A stretch of DNA of 64,000 nt from JALYZC01 sp963725645. GTDB taxonomy: Bacteria; Actinomycetota; Thermoleophilia; Solirubrobacterales; Solirubrobacteraceae. A model generated the notes under the pieces. It was not told the DNA's origin, ran no database searches, and saw only the letters and a list, made by a program, of their open reading frames with translations. This document shows, piece by piece, positions 1 through 7,808 of this stretch (position 1 is the first letter of the stretch; every line of letters begins with the position of its first letter). Location: contig CAVRZD010000006.1 in assembly GCA_963725645.1 (NCBI GenBank), positions 496,001-560,000 of the forward strand, given 5' to 3'. Made by a program: the position numbers and the translations under genes.

Positions 1-2
1 GC

Positions 3-356
3 GACGCCGGGGAGATCAGCGGCCAGAACACGCCGGGCAACTGCTGGTTCGCCAACACCAACACGAACGGGTTGCCGATCACCAGCGAGCCGCCCAACAT
101 CCAGTCCACGCACGGCACCTGCGGCGTACCCAACCAGGGCGCGGGACCGACGAGCCCGCTGGCGCTCCAGTTGATCTGCGCGAACCAGCTCCTGGGGCCG
201 TGCCCGCCCGCGCCCGGGATGGTCTACCCACGGACCACACGGATCGTGATGCCACCGCTTCCGCGCGGCCTGCGCTCGATGCCCAATCCGTGCCGCGGCG
301 TGCCGCCCAATGCGTTCTGCACCCGTGCGTCGCGCAGCCCGCGTTTCACCGGGTAG
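3..356 (+). CDS. 3' end of a secreted, Cys-containing protein (5' truncated by window edge)
   Basis: The open frame enters from the left edge of the window and ends at TAG 354-356, so only the C-terminal 117 residues are visible. The visible part is rich in Asn, Gly, Pro, Thr and Cys. It includes a NCWFANTNTNG stretch followed by a TSxP-like segment, a pattern I associate with the last coils of right-handed parallel beta-helix repeat proteins exported by Solirubrobacterales-type actinobacteria. No catalytic motif is visible in this fragment. The stop lies 12 bases before the next start codon, so the two genes may be co-transcribed. The family assignment is inference from composition; that it is a coding 3' end is supported by the long open frame and its spacing to the next gene. 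Confidence 0.45.
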   Translation, partial: DAGEISGQNTPGNCWFANTNTNGLPITSEPPNIQSTHGTCGVPNQGAGPTSPLALQLICANQLLGPCPPAPGMVYPRTTRIVMPPLPRGLRSMPNPCRGVPPNAFCTRASRSPRFTG

Positions 357-367
357 CGATCGGCCGC

Positions 368-1096
368 ATGATCGTCGCGCGACCGGGGCTCGCGCTCGCC
401 GCGACGGGGGTTGCAGCGGCTATCGCCGTCGGACTGCCCGCCGCGGCCCTGGGCCGGGGCGACCAGCAGCTGTCCGACGAGTTCACGCTGACCCGCTGGG
501 CGAACGTGGCCGATGTCGCCACGATCCACACGCGCCCCGACCCGGCGTCGCGTGGGATCGCCCGGCTGCGTTGGCGCACGGAGGACGGGTTCCCCGAGGT
601 CTATCTGCTCCTGCGCCGCCACTGGGACGATCGCGGCCGGGCGTGGATCCAGCTGCGCATCCCGATACGACCGAATGGCCGCGTCGGCTGGGTGCCGGCA
701 GACGCCCTCGGACCGATGCACACCTCGCATTCCCTGCTGCTCGTCGTTCGCGAACGGCTGCGGATCAGCCTCTACCGCGACGGCCGGCGTGTCTGGAGCG
801 CGCCGGTCGGCATCGGTCGCCCCGGCACGCCGACGCCGGCCGGGCACTTCTGGATTCGCGAGCGCTTTCGGATCAGTGATCCGCGGTCGCCCTACGCTCC
901 CTACGCCTTCGGTCTGTCCGCCTACTCGTCGCTGACCGACTGGCCCGGCGGCGGCGTTGTGGGCATCCACGGCGACTGGCGACAGCCCGAGCTGATTCCC
1001 GGGCGACCGTCGCACGGCTGCATTCGCCTGCGACACGACGACGACGTCTGGCTCGGCCACCACGTCGCGACCGGCACACCGGTGCGCATCAGCTGA
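368..1096 (+). CDS. L,D-transpeptidase (YkuD family), secreted, with SH3-like N-terminal domain
   Basis: The protein of 242 residues begins with a signal peptide-like segment (residues 1-29, hydrophobic, AAALG end). It then has an SH3-like region (about 41-112) and a YkuD catalytic domain (about 122-241). The catalytic signature is complete: His201-Gly202 followed by SHGCIR at 215-220, with Cys218 as nucleophile. The family makes 3-3 cross-links in peptidoglycan or attaches proteins to it, outside the membrane. I chose ATG 368 because the signal peptide follows directly; the frame is open further upstream (to 200), but that stretch overlaps the previous gene and has unlike composition. The last 34 codons, including the catalytic Cys motif, lie inside a 202-bp perfect tandem duplication (994-1397), so a second detached copy of the 3' end follows the stop. 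Confidence 0.9.
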   Translation: MIVARPGLALAATGVAAAIAVGLPAAALGRGDQQLSDEFTLTRWANVADVATIHTRPDPASRGIARLRWRTEDGFPEVYLLLRRHWDDRGRAWIQLRIPIRPNGRVGWVPADALGPMHTSHSLLLVVRERLRISLYRDGRRVWSAPVGIGRPGTPTPAGHFWIRERFRISDPRSPYAPYAFGLSAYSSLTDWPGGGVVGIHGDWRQPELIPGRPSHGCIRLRHDDDVWLGHHVATGTPVRIS

Positions 1097-1404
1097 TGTG
1101 GTCCGCACGCCCGACGCGGCTCGGGCGGACACGCGCCCGCGATGGGCCGAGACCCTCGCCCTGGTACCAGATTGGTACCAGCTGGATCGTCCGATGATTC
1201 CCGGGCGACCGTCGCACGGCTGCATTCGCCTGCGACACGACGACGACGTCTGGCTCGGCCACCACGTCGCGACCGGCACACCGGTGCGCATCAGCTGATG
1301 TGGTCCGCACGCCCGACGCGGCTCGGGCGGACACGCGCCCGCGATGGGCCGAGACCCTCGCCCTGGTACCAGATTGGTACCAGCTGGATCGTCCGATGAT
1401 TCCC
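994..1404 (+). repeat. Perfect 202-bp tandem duplication copying the 3' end of the L,D-transpeptidase gene
   Basis: Positions 994-1195 and 1196-1397 are identical as read, and the first 7 bases of the unit (GATTCCC) occur a third time at 1398-1404. Each unit holds the last 34 codons of the L,D-transpeptidase (with SHGCIR), the stop, 66 bases of spacer and a GGTACC-containing segment of the dispersed element described below. The second unit has no start codon context and is presumably non-functional. Zero divergence means a recent event or an assembly artefact. Confidence 0.9.
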
Positions 1405-1451
1405 AGGCGTGGCGGGACGGGGACGGTGGGGACGGCGGGGACGGCGCTGGA
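1162..1451 (+). repeat. Dispersed GGTACC/(GGGGAC)n element, copies A1 and A2 (no T-arm)
   Basis: Paired GGTACC boxes 13 bases apart, then GGATCGTCCGATGATTCC, occur at 1162-1202 and again at 1364-1404 because of the 202-bp duplication. Only the second is followed by the tract of GGGGACGG repeats ending in CGCTGGA (to about 1451). The same order of parts occurs at 3588, 4918 and 9579, but here no tRNA-like T-arm follows, so this is a truncated or diverged copy. No coding potential is claimed. Confidence 0.7.
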
Positions 1452-1519
1452 GCAGCACGTACGAGCGCCACCGCCGCGCCAGTCCGTCATCGCAGCTGCG
1501 GAGCGCGGTTCGCGCCGCG

Positions 1520-2863
1520 TCAGCGGCCGCGAGGACGCCGCGCCACCCGGCCGTGCACGCTGACCGTGATGCTCGTCCTGTAGCTCTCGAGGTTGTTGTA
1601 GGCCTCGACGTGGACCGTACGCCTGCCGGCGGTGCGCCACGACCTCGACACCGTCGGGCGCCCGTACGTGTAGCGCTCGTACAGGCCGTTCCCGTCGAGG
1701 TCCCAGCGATAGGCGACGGCTCTGAGGCCCCGCGCGACGAACCGCGCCTCCTGGCCGCGTTTCGGCGTGGTGGTGCTGGCCACGAGACGGAGGCGGCGCG
1801 CGCGGGGGCAGACGGGATGGGCCACAACGTTGCGCAGCGCCAGCGTGGCCGGCTTTGGGGATCCGTCGGCGTGCAGGACGCCGAGGCCGTCCAGCCAGCC
1901 GGCGCCACCCGTATCGCGCACGCGGGACACCAGCATGACGGGCACGTCGCCCATGGCCCTGACGTCGCAGTAGGCCGCCCGCAGCGCCGTCGCCTGCTCG
2001 GCCTCGTTGACCGGCTCGCGACCGCTGACCACCGCGGTCGAGATGCCGAACTCGGTGAGCCACACGCGTTTGCGCCGGTCGTGCCTGGCATTGCGGGTGC
2101 GACGAATGCGGTTCAGCCCGGCGTGAAGGTCGGCCAGCAGCGGGTGGTTGCCCGGGTACAGGTGGTAGCCGATGCCGTCCATGACCGTCCGCGCGCCCGC
2201 CCTGTACATCCCCCGCAGGAACGCGACGTCGGCCATGCCGTTGGCATCGCTCCCACCGATCCCCGACAGACCACCCGAGATCACGGGGAGCCGCGGGGCG
2301 ACCGCCTTGGCCGCCCCGTAGGCCTCCCGCAGTAGCTGGGTATAGCGCCCTGGATCGATGGCCGGGGCGAAGAAGTGCCGCGCGTTGGGCTCGTTCCATA
2401 CCTCCAGGCCCAGCGCGTTGCGATAACGCGCGACGAGCGCACGCACGAAGCGCGTCCAATCGCCGTCATAGGCCCCGGCCGGCGCATACGCGCATCCACC
2501 GGTCGGACTCCCCGCGGGGCACCCACCGGCACGCGCCCAGGGCGGCGCATCCGTCGCCACCAGCAGCAGGCGCATCGAGAGCGCCTGCGCCGACCGCAGC
2601 ATCGCGTCGAGCCCGCCCCAGGAATAACGGCCGCGGACCGCCTCGATGTCCGACCACGAGGCGAACACGCGGACCACCCCCGCGCCGGCGCCGCGCGCTT
2701 GGCCGAGCAGCGCCGGGCTCAGACCCCACTCCTCCGTGTACCCCAACGCCGGCCGCGCTGCCGCTGCCGGCCCCGCCAGCGCGGCGAGGCAGGCCGCGAT
2801 CGCCGCGAAGGAGGCGGCGGACCCGGCGATCCTTGTCCTGGTGTTCCACACGAAAGTGCGCAC
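1520..2863 (-). CDS. Secreted glycoside hydrolase (clan GH-A type) with C-terminal PKD-like domain
   Basis: Read from GTG 2863 the protein has 447 residues. It has a signal peptide (about 1-36, ending PAAAA), then a TIM-barrel glycosidase with the acid/base motif WNEPN (Glu158) and a nucleophile-like LTEFG (Glu271). The C-terminus (about 350-440) has a YRWDLDGNGLYE pattern of PKD/beta-sandwich modules. These two glutamates mark clan GH-A families such as GH5 or GH39; the substrate, probably a plant or cell-wall polysaccharide, cannot be read from sequence. The frame is open to 3049, but the added 62 residues carry no signal and would cover a perfect inverted repeat at 2936-2954, so I prefer the downstream GTG. 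It is convergent with the L,D-transpeptidase; the copied segment lies between them. Confidence 0.75.
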   Translation of the reverse strand: MRTFVWNTRTRIAGSAASFAAIAACLAALAGPAAAARPALGYTEEWGLSPALLGQARGAGAGVVRVFASWSDIEAVRGRYSWGGLDAMLRSAQALSMRLLLVATDAPPWARAGGCPAGSPTGGCAYAPAGAYDGDWTRFVRALVARYRNALGLEVWNEPNARHFFAPAIDPGRYTQLLREAYGAAKAVAPRLPVISGGLSGIGGSDANGMADVAFLRGMYRAGARTVMDGIGYHLYPGNHPLLADLHAGLNRIRRTRNARHDRRKRVWLTEFGISTAVVSGREPVNEAEQATALRAAYCDVRAMGDVPVMLVSRVRDTGGAGWLDGLGVLHADGSPKPATLALRNVVAHPVCPRARRLRLVASTTTPKRGQEARFVARGLRAVAYRWDLDGNGLYERYTYGRPTVSRSWRTAGRRTVHVEAYNNLESYRTSITVSVHGRVARRPRGR

Positions 2864-3287
2864 GTACCGAGCCCGGCGTGTCGACCGAGGGCCCGGACGG
2901 TGCTGACGGGCTACCGCCGGACTAGGCCCGCGCCTCTCGCAGAACAGCTGCGAGATTCGCCCCACGATCTGGTTCCCCCGCTCCTCGTCGATGACGAAGA
3001 CTCGGCGTGCGGCGCGGACCGTAGCAGAGCTCACGGCGGCAGGTGACATAACGCCGCGGCGTCAGCGCTTCGCCGCCGGCCGCGGCCGCGCCAGACGGTA
3101 GAACGCGGCCACCTGGTGCCGCTCCGCCGGGACGTAGCGGGGCGCGGCCTCGGCCGGGGAGACCCGAAGATTGCGCCCGTCACCGTGCCGGCATTTTGTG
3201 CCGTGCGTGTGACGCAAGCAGACGATGCCGACATGGGCCCCACAGTGCCAACCTGACGGCTGTGACGGCGCCGCTTCTGGCCCCGTC
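2864..3287. other. Intergenic region upstream of the glycoside hydrolase
   Basis: This stretch of about 420 bases holds no convincing gene. The only structure I can support is the 19-base inverted repeat at 2936-2954, listed separately. The right half (3050-3287) shows nothing I recognise. Confidence 0.5.
2936..2954. promoter_or_regulatory. Perfect 7-5-7 inverted repeat, possible operator of the glycoside hydrolase
   Basis: CTCGCAG, five bases, CTGCGAG. The site lies about 73 bases upstream of the proposed GTG start at 2863. It has the same 7-5-7 layout and shared core bases (CTYGCAG and CTGCRAG) as the palindrome in front of the TetR gene at 56667-56685. It could be a transcription-factor site or simply a hairpin. 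Confidence 0.4.
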
Positions 3288-3389
3288 CTACAGTCCCCTC
3301 ACCAAGTCCGAGAGTCGAACTTCGAGGGCATCGGCGATTCGCCTGGCTCTATGGATGGTCACCGCGTGAGCGCCACGCTCGATGAGGCG
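3288..3389 (-). pseudogene. C-terminal remnant of an XRE (HTH_3) family regulator
   Basis: The last 33 codons before the stop at 3288 read like the end of a Cro/C1-type HTH domain: an ERG turn, then RIADALEV followed by LSDLV, the usual helix 4-5 boundary of HTH_3 proteins. Upstream, in the same frame, the sequence turns into low-complexity, repeat-derived residues from the (GGGGAC)n element, with no recognition helix. I therefore read it as a truncated gene whose 5' part was lost when the neighbouring repeat B arrived. It may once have belonged to an integrative element. Confidence 0.5.
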
Positions 3390-3587
3390 CCCGCCCCGGT
3401 GGGGTGAGCAGCTCAGCCACTCAGCGACGTCGCCGTCAACCGCTGCGGACGGGAGAGCACAGCACCCCTCGCCGCCCGGGGACGCGGTTGAAGGGCAGGC
3501 GCCCGCGCAGGCATCACCCGCGGTGCGGCCTCGATGTCGATGAGCCCCGCCGCCGGCACGAACCCACGACACCTTGCCGAGCTCTCG

Positions 3588-3720
3588 TGGTACCGCTTTG
3601 GTACCGGATGCATCGTCCGATGCGTCCCACCTGTGCCCGGGCGGGGACGGTGGGGACGGTGGGGACGGCGCTGGAAGCATCGACATCGTCATTCGCCCGG
3701 TTCAAATCCGGGCGCCCCGA
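3588..3720 (+). repeat. Dispersed element copy B, ending in a tRNA-like T-arm and acceptor strand
   Basis: Order of parts: GGTACC at 3589 and 3600, imperfect palindrome GGATGCATCGTCCGATGCGT (from 3605), a G-rich tract with three GGGGACGG units (3644-3670), CGCTGGA, then a perfect T-arm. The T-arm has stem CCCGG 3696-3700, loop TTCAAAT 3701-3707, stem CCGGG 3708-3712, the seven acceptor bases CGCCCCG 3713-3719 and discriminator A3720. No matching CGGGGCG 5' strand, D-arm or anticodon arm lies upstream, so it is not a functional tRNA. A weaker echo (GGTCCAAATCGGGGCGCC) lies at 3819-3836. The layout fits an integrase attachment half-site left by an element inserted into a tRNA 3' end. Confidence 0.7.
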
Positions 3721-4004
3721 TTTGGTCTCCGTGCCGACGCGCCTGGCGGCGTTGCGGTCGCGGGGGCCGTGCAAAGCACTGTCCCCCCGCGACGCGCCTT
3801 GCCAGCCGCGCCGGCACGGGTCCAAATCGGGGCGCCTTCGGCGCCTCGTGGGCGCCTGAAGAGGTCCGGGTACCGGCCTGGTCTGGTCGCCTCGATCACG
3901 CCGCGCCGCGCGCGAGCCGACTGCCTGATCGCAACAAAATCCGGGCTACCGGGTTAGAGTCTCCAGATCTCGGTTGGGGGGCCCGCCGAGGAGGAGAAGC
4001 CGTC

Positions 4005-4811
4005 ATGAAGAAGTTCGTTGCCGTCGCCGCCGTGGCGCTGGGTGCCCTCGTCGTGTCTGGTGTCGCCGTGGCCGGTGAGCCGAGCGACACGGCCGGCGAC
4101 CACGTCGTCCTCCAGGTGACCGTCTCTCCGCCGGTCACGAGCACCGCGGCCAAACCGCGGCCCGTCGGTGTCGTGTTCGACTCCCGCGAGTACACCGACG
4201 ACGGCCAGCGCACGACACACCCCACGCGGACCAACGCGTTCCGCTTCAACGGCTTCCGCTTTCACCCCAACGCGTTCGCCAAGTGCGTCGAGTCCAAGCT
4301 CGAGAAGAGCGGGCCCTCCGCCTGCCCGAAGGCATCGAGGCTCGGCAAGGGCTACGCGATCGCCGACGCGCGCCCGACCCTGCCAAACCCGGTGCGGGCA
4401 CAGGCCCAGGTGTTCAACGGGACCCTCGACATCGACGCGTCCGGCAAGTCGATCAAGCCCGTCCCGGCGATCCTCATCTACGCCCAGACCGCGAACGGCA
4501 TCAAGGCCTACGTCCCGACCCTGTTCAAGGGCACTGACGGATTGATCACCGCCGAGCGGGCACAGCCTCCGGCCGGCCAGCAGCCGCTGTTCACCCTCAC
4601 CGCAATTCACCTGAGCCTTCCGGCCAAGCGAACGACCGTGAAGGGCAAGACGGTCGGCTTCATGGAAGCGCCGCGGACCTGCGCCCAAGGCCTCTTCTAC
4701 TTCACCGAGGTCGACTCGTTCATCACCGAGATCGGGTTCCCAGCACTCGCTCCACGCGTCTCGCGCGACACCCAAGCCTGCTTGGCCTTAACGGACGTGG
4801 CAAACCTTTGA
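4005..4811 (+). CDS. Exported protein of unknown function
   Basis: The 268-residue product starts with a clear signal peptide (MKKF, then a hydrophobic stretch ending VAVAGE, about residues 1-24). A strong Shine-Dalgarno sequence, GAGGAGGAG at 3989-3997, fixes ATG 4005 even though the frame is open to 3534. The mature part is beta-rich and carries Cys pairs (a KCVESK and an ACPK segment, then TCAQG and QACLA near the C-terminus) that could form disulfides. I do not recognise a catalytic motif. It is the only gene between repeat copies B (3588) and C (4918), so it may be the cargo of a very small mobile unit. Exported status is well supported; function is not. Confidence 0.7.
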   Translation: MKKFVAVAAVALGALVVSGVAVAGEPSDTAGDHVVLQVTVSPPVTSTAAKPRPVGVVFDSREYTDDGQRTTHPTRTNAFRFNGFRFHPNAFAKCVESKLEKSGPSACPKASRLGKGYAIADARPTLPNPVRAQAQVFNGTLDIDASGKSIKPVPAILIYAQTANGIKAYVPTLFKGTDGLITAERAQPPAGQQPLFTLTAIHLSLPAKRTTVKGKTVGFMEAPRTCAQGLFYFTEVDSFITEIGFPALAPRVSRDTQACLALTDVANL

Positions 4812-4917
4812 GGGCATGACTTCCTCGCAACCGGCCACAGCGGCTACCGCTCGGTGCCGGTCAGCCGGCCCTTCCGGGTCCTGAGCGGCTAACGGCGGCG
4901 ACATCCCCGGCGTCCCG

Positions 4918-5048
4918 CGGTACCAGCGCGGTACCGGATGGAGCGTGCGATGCGTCCGTCCGGACGTTCCGAGCGGACGCCGAGGACGACAGGGACGCCG
5001 CGACGCGTCGACAGGTGAATCAGCCCGGTTCAAATCGGGGCGCCCCGA
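4918..5048 (+). repeat. Dispersed element copy C with tRNA-like T-arm
   Basis: GGTACC occurs at 4919 and 4931, followed by GGATGGAGCGTGCGATGCGT. The (GGGGAC)n tract is degraded here (GGACGACAGGGACG). The T-arm follows: CCCGG 5024-5028, TTCAAAT 5029-5035, CGGGG 5036-5040 (one stem mismatch), acceptor CGCCCCG 5041-5047 and A5048. Total length, 131 bases, matches copies B (133) and D (133). GATTTGG after the core is shared with copy B. Confidence 0.65.
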
Positions 5049-5389
5049 TTTGGCGGCGCCTTCGGCGCCCGGGGCCAGGGGCGAGTCAGCCCCGGGGTCG
5101 CGCCTGGAGAAGGAGGACCGAGCCCGGCGTCAGCGCGGCGCCGGGTCAAGCGCTCGAGGCCGATCGCGCACGGCATGTGGGGCAAGGCCTGCGGCCTGGT
5201 GCTTGAGGGCTCGTTGCTCGATACTGCTGCTGTGGACCTGAGACGCAAGCTCCTGATGTTGATCGCCGCCCCCGTCGCGTTTTCCTGGAGCGAGAGCCGC
5301 GACTGCCGGTTCGTGGTGCGCGACGTGGGGTCGGGCAGGTCCGACCTGACAGGAAGCATCGAGGCGGCCTGAGGCTGCCGGACGCGCCA
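5049..5389. other. Non-coding gap before the alpha/beta hydrolase
   Basis: After repeat C comes a GGCGCCTTCGGCGCC hairpin (about 5055-5069), whose sequence also occurs near 3833, then about 300 bases in which I see no convincing gene. Presumably the promoter of the alpha/beta hydrolase lies here, but no clear box stands out. Confidence 0.4.
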
Positions 5390-6457
5390 ATGGCCGCATC
5401 CCGATCTGCTGGGTCCCAGGGCTCGACGTTGTCTCAGCGCTCCGGGTCGTCCAGGGCCTTCGCCTCGTCTCGCCGGGCGCGGGCCACGCCGAAAACCTCG
5501 ACCCGCGGCAACGGCCGCCCATCGGCGGTCGAGCTCGAGCCGCGGGTGGGGGAGGCCATCCTCCACGGCCACCGCGTGAGCTACCGCATGGCCGGCGAGG
5601 GGCCGGTCGTCCTGCTCATTCACGGGATCACCGGCGACTCCCGCCAATGGGACCAGATCATCCCGCAGCTGGCCGATCGCTACACGGTCCTCGCGCCCGA
5701 CCTGCTGGGCCATGGTCAGTCGGCCAAGCCGCGCGGCGATTACTCCCTGGGCGCTTACGCGGTCAGCCTCCGCGATCTGCTCATCGTGCTCGGCCACCGG
5801 CGGGCGACGGTAGTGGGCCACTCGTTGGGTGGCGGCATCGCCATGCAGTTCTCCTACGAGTACCCCGTGTTCTGCGAGCGCCTCGTGCTCGTCGACAGCG
5901 GCGGGCTGGGCCCCGAGGTCCATCCGCTGCTGCGCGCGGCCACGCTGCCCGGCTCCGAGCTGGTGCTGCCGCTTATCGCCCACTCGCGCCTGCACGTGGT
6001 GGGCGAGGCGATCGGGCAGGCGCTCGGCCGCCTGGGGTTGGAGCTCGGCCATGACCTGGCCGAGATGACCCGCGGCTATGCCTCCCTGAGCGACGCCGAG
6101 GCGCGCCGGGCGTTCCTGCACACACTGCGCGCGGTCATCGACCTCGCCGGGCAGCGCGTGAACGCCACCGACCGGCTCTACCTCGCACAGATGATCCCGA
6201 CGCTGATCGTCTGGGGTCGCCGGGATCCACTCATCCCCGCCGAGCACGCCACGGTCGCCCATCGGGGCATGCCAGACAGTCGCGTGGAGATCTTCGACGA
6301 CGCCGGCCACTTCCCCCACATCGAAGACCCAGTGCGCTTCGCCCGCGTGCTCATCGACTTCATCGAAAGCACCGACCCAGCCGAGTTCGAGTTCTCCGAC
6401 CAGGACCTAGACATGCTGCGCGAGCGCATGCTCAGACGCGGGAAGACAACTCGCTGA
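5390..6457 (+). CDS. Alpha/beta-fold hydrolase
   Basis: This is a 355-residue alpha/beta hydrolase with all expected parts: oxyanion-hole segment LLIHGITGDS (about 75-84), nucleophile elbow GHSLGG (Ser145), an acid in the VWGRRDPLIP strand-turn (about 275-284) and the catalytic His in AGHFPH (about 306). The family includes esterases, C-C bond hydrolases and haloperoxidase-like proteins; the substrate cannot be decided. The first 50 residues are Ser/Arg-rich with no domain, so the true start may be later, for example the GTG codon around residue 53. The C-terminal 25 residues are charged. It stands alone on the plus strand between repeat C and a minus-strand methyltransferase. Confidence 0.8.
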   Translation: MAASRSAGSQGSTLSQRSGSSRAFASSRRARATPKTSTRGNGRPSAVELEPRVGEAILHGHRVSYRMAGEGPVVLLIHGITGDSRQWDQIIPQLADRYTVLAPDLLGHGQSAKPRGDYSLGAYAVSLRDLLIVLGHRRATVVGHSLGGGIAMQFSYEYPVFCERLVLVDSGGLGPEVHPLLRAATLPGSELVLPLIAHSRLHVVGEAIGQALGRLGLELGHDLAEMTRGYASLSDAEARRAFLHTLRAVIDLAGQRVNATDRLYLAQMIPTLIVWGRRDPLIPAEHATVAHRGMPDSRVEIFDDAGHFPHIEDPVRFARVLIDFIESTDPAEFEFSDQDLDMLRERMLRRGKTTR

Positions 6458-6536
6458 CCTAGAGCAGGCGCGGGTGGCCCGCGTCTCGACGGCGTGAGAC
6501 GGCGAGCGTGCTGGCGACGGCCCGGCTGCGCGCGCG

Positions 6537-7316
6537 TCAGTCCTGTTTGCCGAGGTATTCCGATTCGAGTACCCGATCCTTGATCAGCGACTGATACTCG
6601 ACGTAGGTGTCGTGCTCGATCGTGTGCCAGGTATCGCCCTGGTGCGCCTTGAGGTAGGCCCGGTACTGCGGCGCGCCGGGGAACCTCACGTTGTCGGCCA
6701 CCACGATCGATCCGGGATGAAGCCAACGCTCCTCGAGGATGCGCTCGAGGTCTGAGAGGTAGGCGGCCTTGTCGTGATCGACGAAGACGAAATCCACCAT
6801 TCCCTCGCCGAAACCGTGCTCGGTCCGAAGCCGCTCGATCGTCGATCCGCCGTCGCCGAGCGTCCCGACGACCACGGTCAGCTGGTCGCCGATCCCGGCG
6901 TGGGACCAGATGCGGCGGGCGATCGCCGCGTTGGCCGGGCTGAACTCGATGGAGCACAGGCGAGCCCCGGCGGGCATGACGCGGGCCATGCGCAGCGCGC
7001 TGTACCCGCAGTAGGTACCCAGCTCGAGCAGCAGCTGTGGCGAGGCCCGGCGCACCGCGCGATCGAGAATCCCGCCCTTCTCGTCGCCCACGTTGATCAT
7101 CACGCTGCGTTGCAGGCAGAACTCGTCGATCACCCGGATGACGTCCTCGGGGTCGCCCTGCCGGGCGTTGGCTACCACGTAGTCGGCCAGGGCTTCCTCG
7201 CGCCCGTCGCCGACCTGCCAGTTCCTCGTCAGGTTCCGCGCGCCCAGAACCATGCGCAGCACCGACCAGCGCAGGAACGGAAGTCGCTTGCCCCCGATTT
7301 CGAGGATGTCTCTCAT
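6537..7316 (-). CDS. Catechol O-methyltransferase-like SAM-dependent methyltransferase
   Basis: The 259-residue protein resembles the animal COMT group of class I methyltransferases. It has an INVGDEKG segment before the fold, SAM-binding LLELGTYCGYSALRMAR, an acidic IEF turn after beta-2, the Mg-binding VFVDHDK and DN of ADNVRFPGAPQYRAYL. Those acidic residues bind Mg2+ and the catecholic oxygens in the family, so methyl transfer to a catechol-like diol is the likely reaction in the cytosol. About 35 extra residues precede the fold. ATG 7316 is preceded by GGGAGG, a good ribosome-binding site. It lies next to an alpha/beta hydrolase and a nucleoid-type protein, with no clear pathway partner. 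Confidence 0.8.
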   Translation of the reverse strand: MRDILEIGGKRLPFLRWSVLRMVLGARNLTRNWQVGDGREEALADYVVANARQGDPEDVIRVIDEFCLQRSVMINVGDEKGGILDRAVRRASPQLLLELGTYCGYSALRMARVMPAGARLCSIEFSPANAAIARRIWSHAGIGDQLTVVVGTLGDGGSTIERLRTEHGFGEGMVDFVFVDHDKAAYLSDLERILEERWLHPGSIVVADNVRFPGAPQYRAYLKAHQGDTWHTIEHDTYVEYQSLIKDRVLESEYLGKQD

Positions 7317-7412
7317 TGGCCCTCCCGTCCCCTCGTATCCCCAGCGAACGAGTGGGCCGCGGAGCCGACGCGGCGTCGGCGGGGGCGCGCGTGCGCCCGC
7401 GCCGGCTGCGCC

Positions 7413-7808
7413 CTACTTCCCGTCGTCCTGTCTGGTCACCGCTTTCCCGGCGTTCTGCACGACGTCGCGAAGGAAGGCGTACTGGGTGTGGACCAGTCGG
7501 TCGGCCATCTCCATGGCGGCGTCGACGATCTCCTGCCGCCTGGACGGACGCTCGCCGAGTGCCGGCAGCATCTCGTCGACGGTGTCGACGAACTTGCGTA
7601 CCGCGTCGATCGCAGCCCGCTGCCCCGAGTCCAACGACTTGAGCACCTCGTCGGAGAGCTCAGAAGTCCGGTCGACCGCGCTCGCACGCTTGCTCTCCAC
7701 GGCGTGCCGCTTGCGAGTGGCCGCCGCCTTTCGCGCCGCCGCGCTGCGCTTGCGGGTGGCCGCCGCCTTGCGTGCCGCCGCGCTGCGCTCAGCCTTGGTC
7801 TCTGGCAT
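7413..7808 (-). CDS. Ala/Lys/Arg-rich histone H1-like protein with tandem repeats
   Basis: The 131-residue product starts with a strongly basic, Ala-rich tail (residues 1-34) containing two direct copies of RSAAARKAAATRK, the composition of bacterial histone H1-like and mycobacterial HupB-type tails that bind DNA non-specifically. Residues about 45-125 form an acidic-basic helical segment with no domain I can name (it contains LSDEVLKSLDSGQRAAID and a MADRLVHTQYAFLRDVV helix). ATG 7808 has a strong AAGGAGG site. A role in nucleoid packing or stress is inference from composition only. The 39-base repeat unit makes expansion or contraction of the tail plausible. Confidence 0.7.
   Translation of the reverse strand: MPETKAERSAAARKAAATRKRSAAARKAAATRKRHAVESKRASAVDRTSELSDEVLKSLDSGQRAAIDAVRKFVDTVDEMLPALGERPSRRQEIVDAAMEMADRLVHTQYAFLRDVVQNAGKAVTRQDDGK

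Noticed and set aside
3696..3720. A functional tRNA gene ending at repeat copy B (likewise C and D)
   Set aside because: Only the T-arm and 3' acceptor strand exist; no pairing 5' acceptor strand, D-arm or anticodon arm is found upstream.
5030..6319. Long minus-strand frame across the alpha/beta hydrolase
   Set aside because: The plus strand encodes a complete catalytic triad; the minus frame is its shadow with His/Gln/Arg-rich content.
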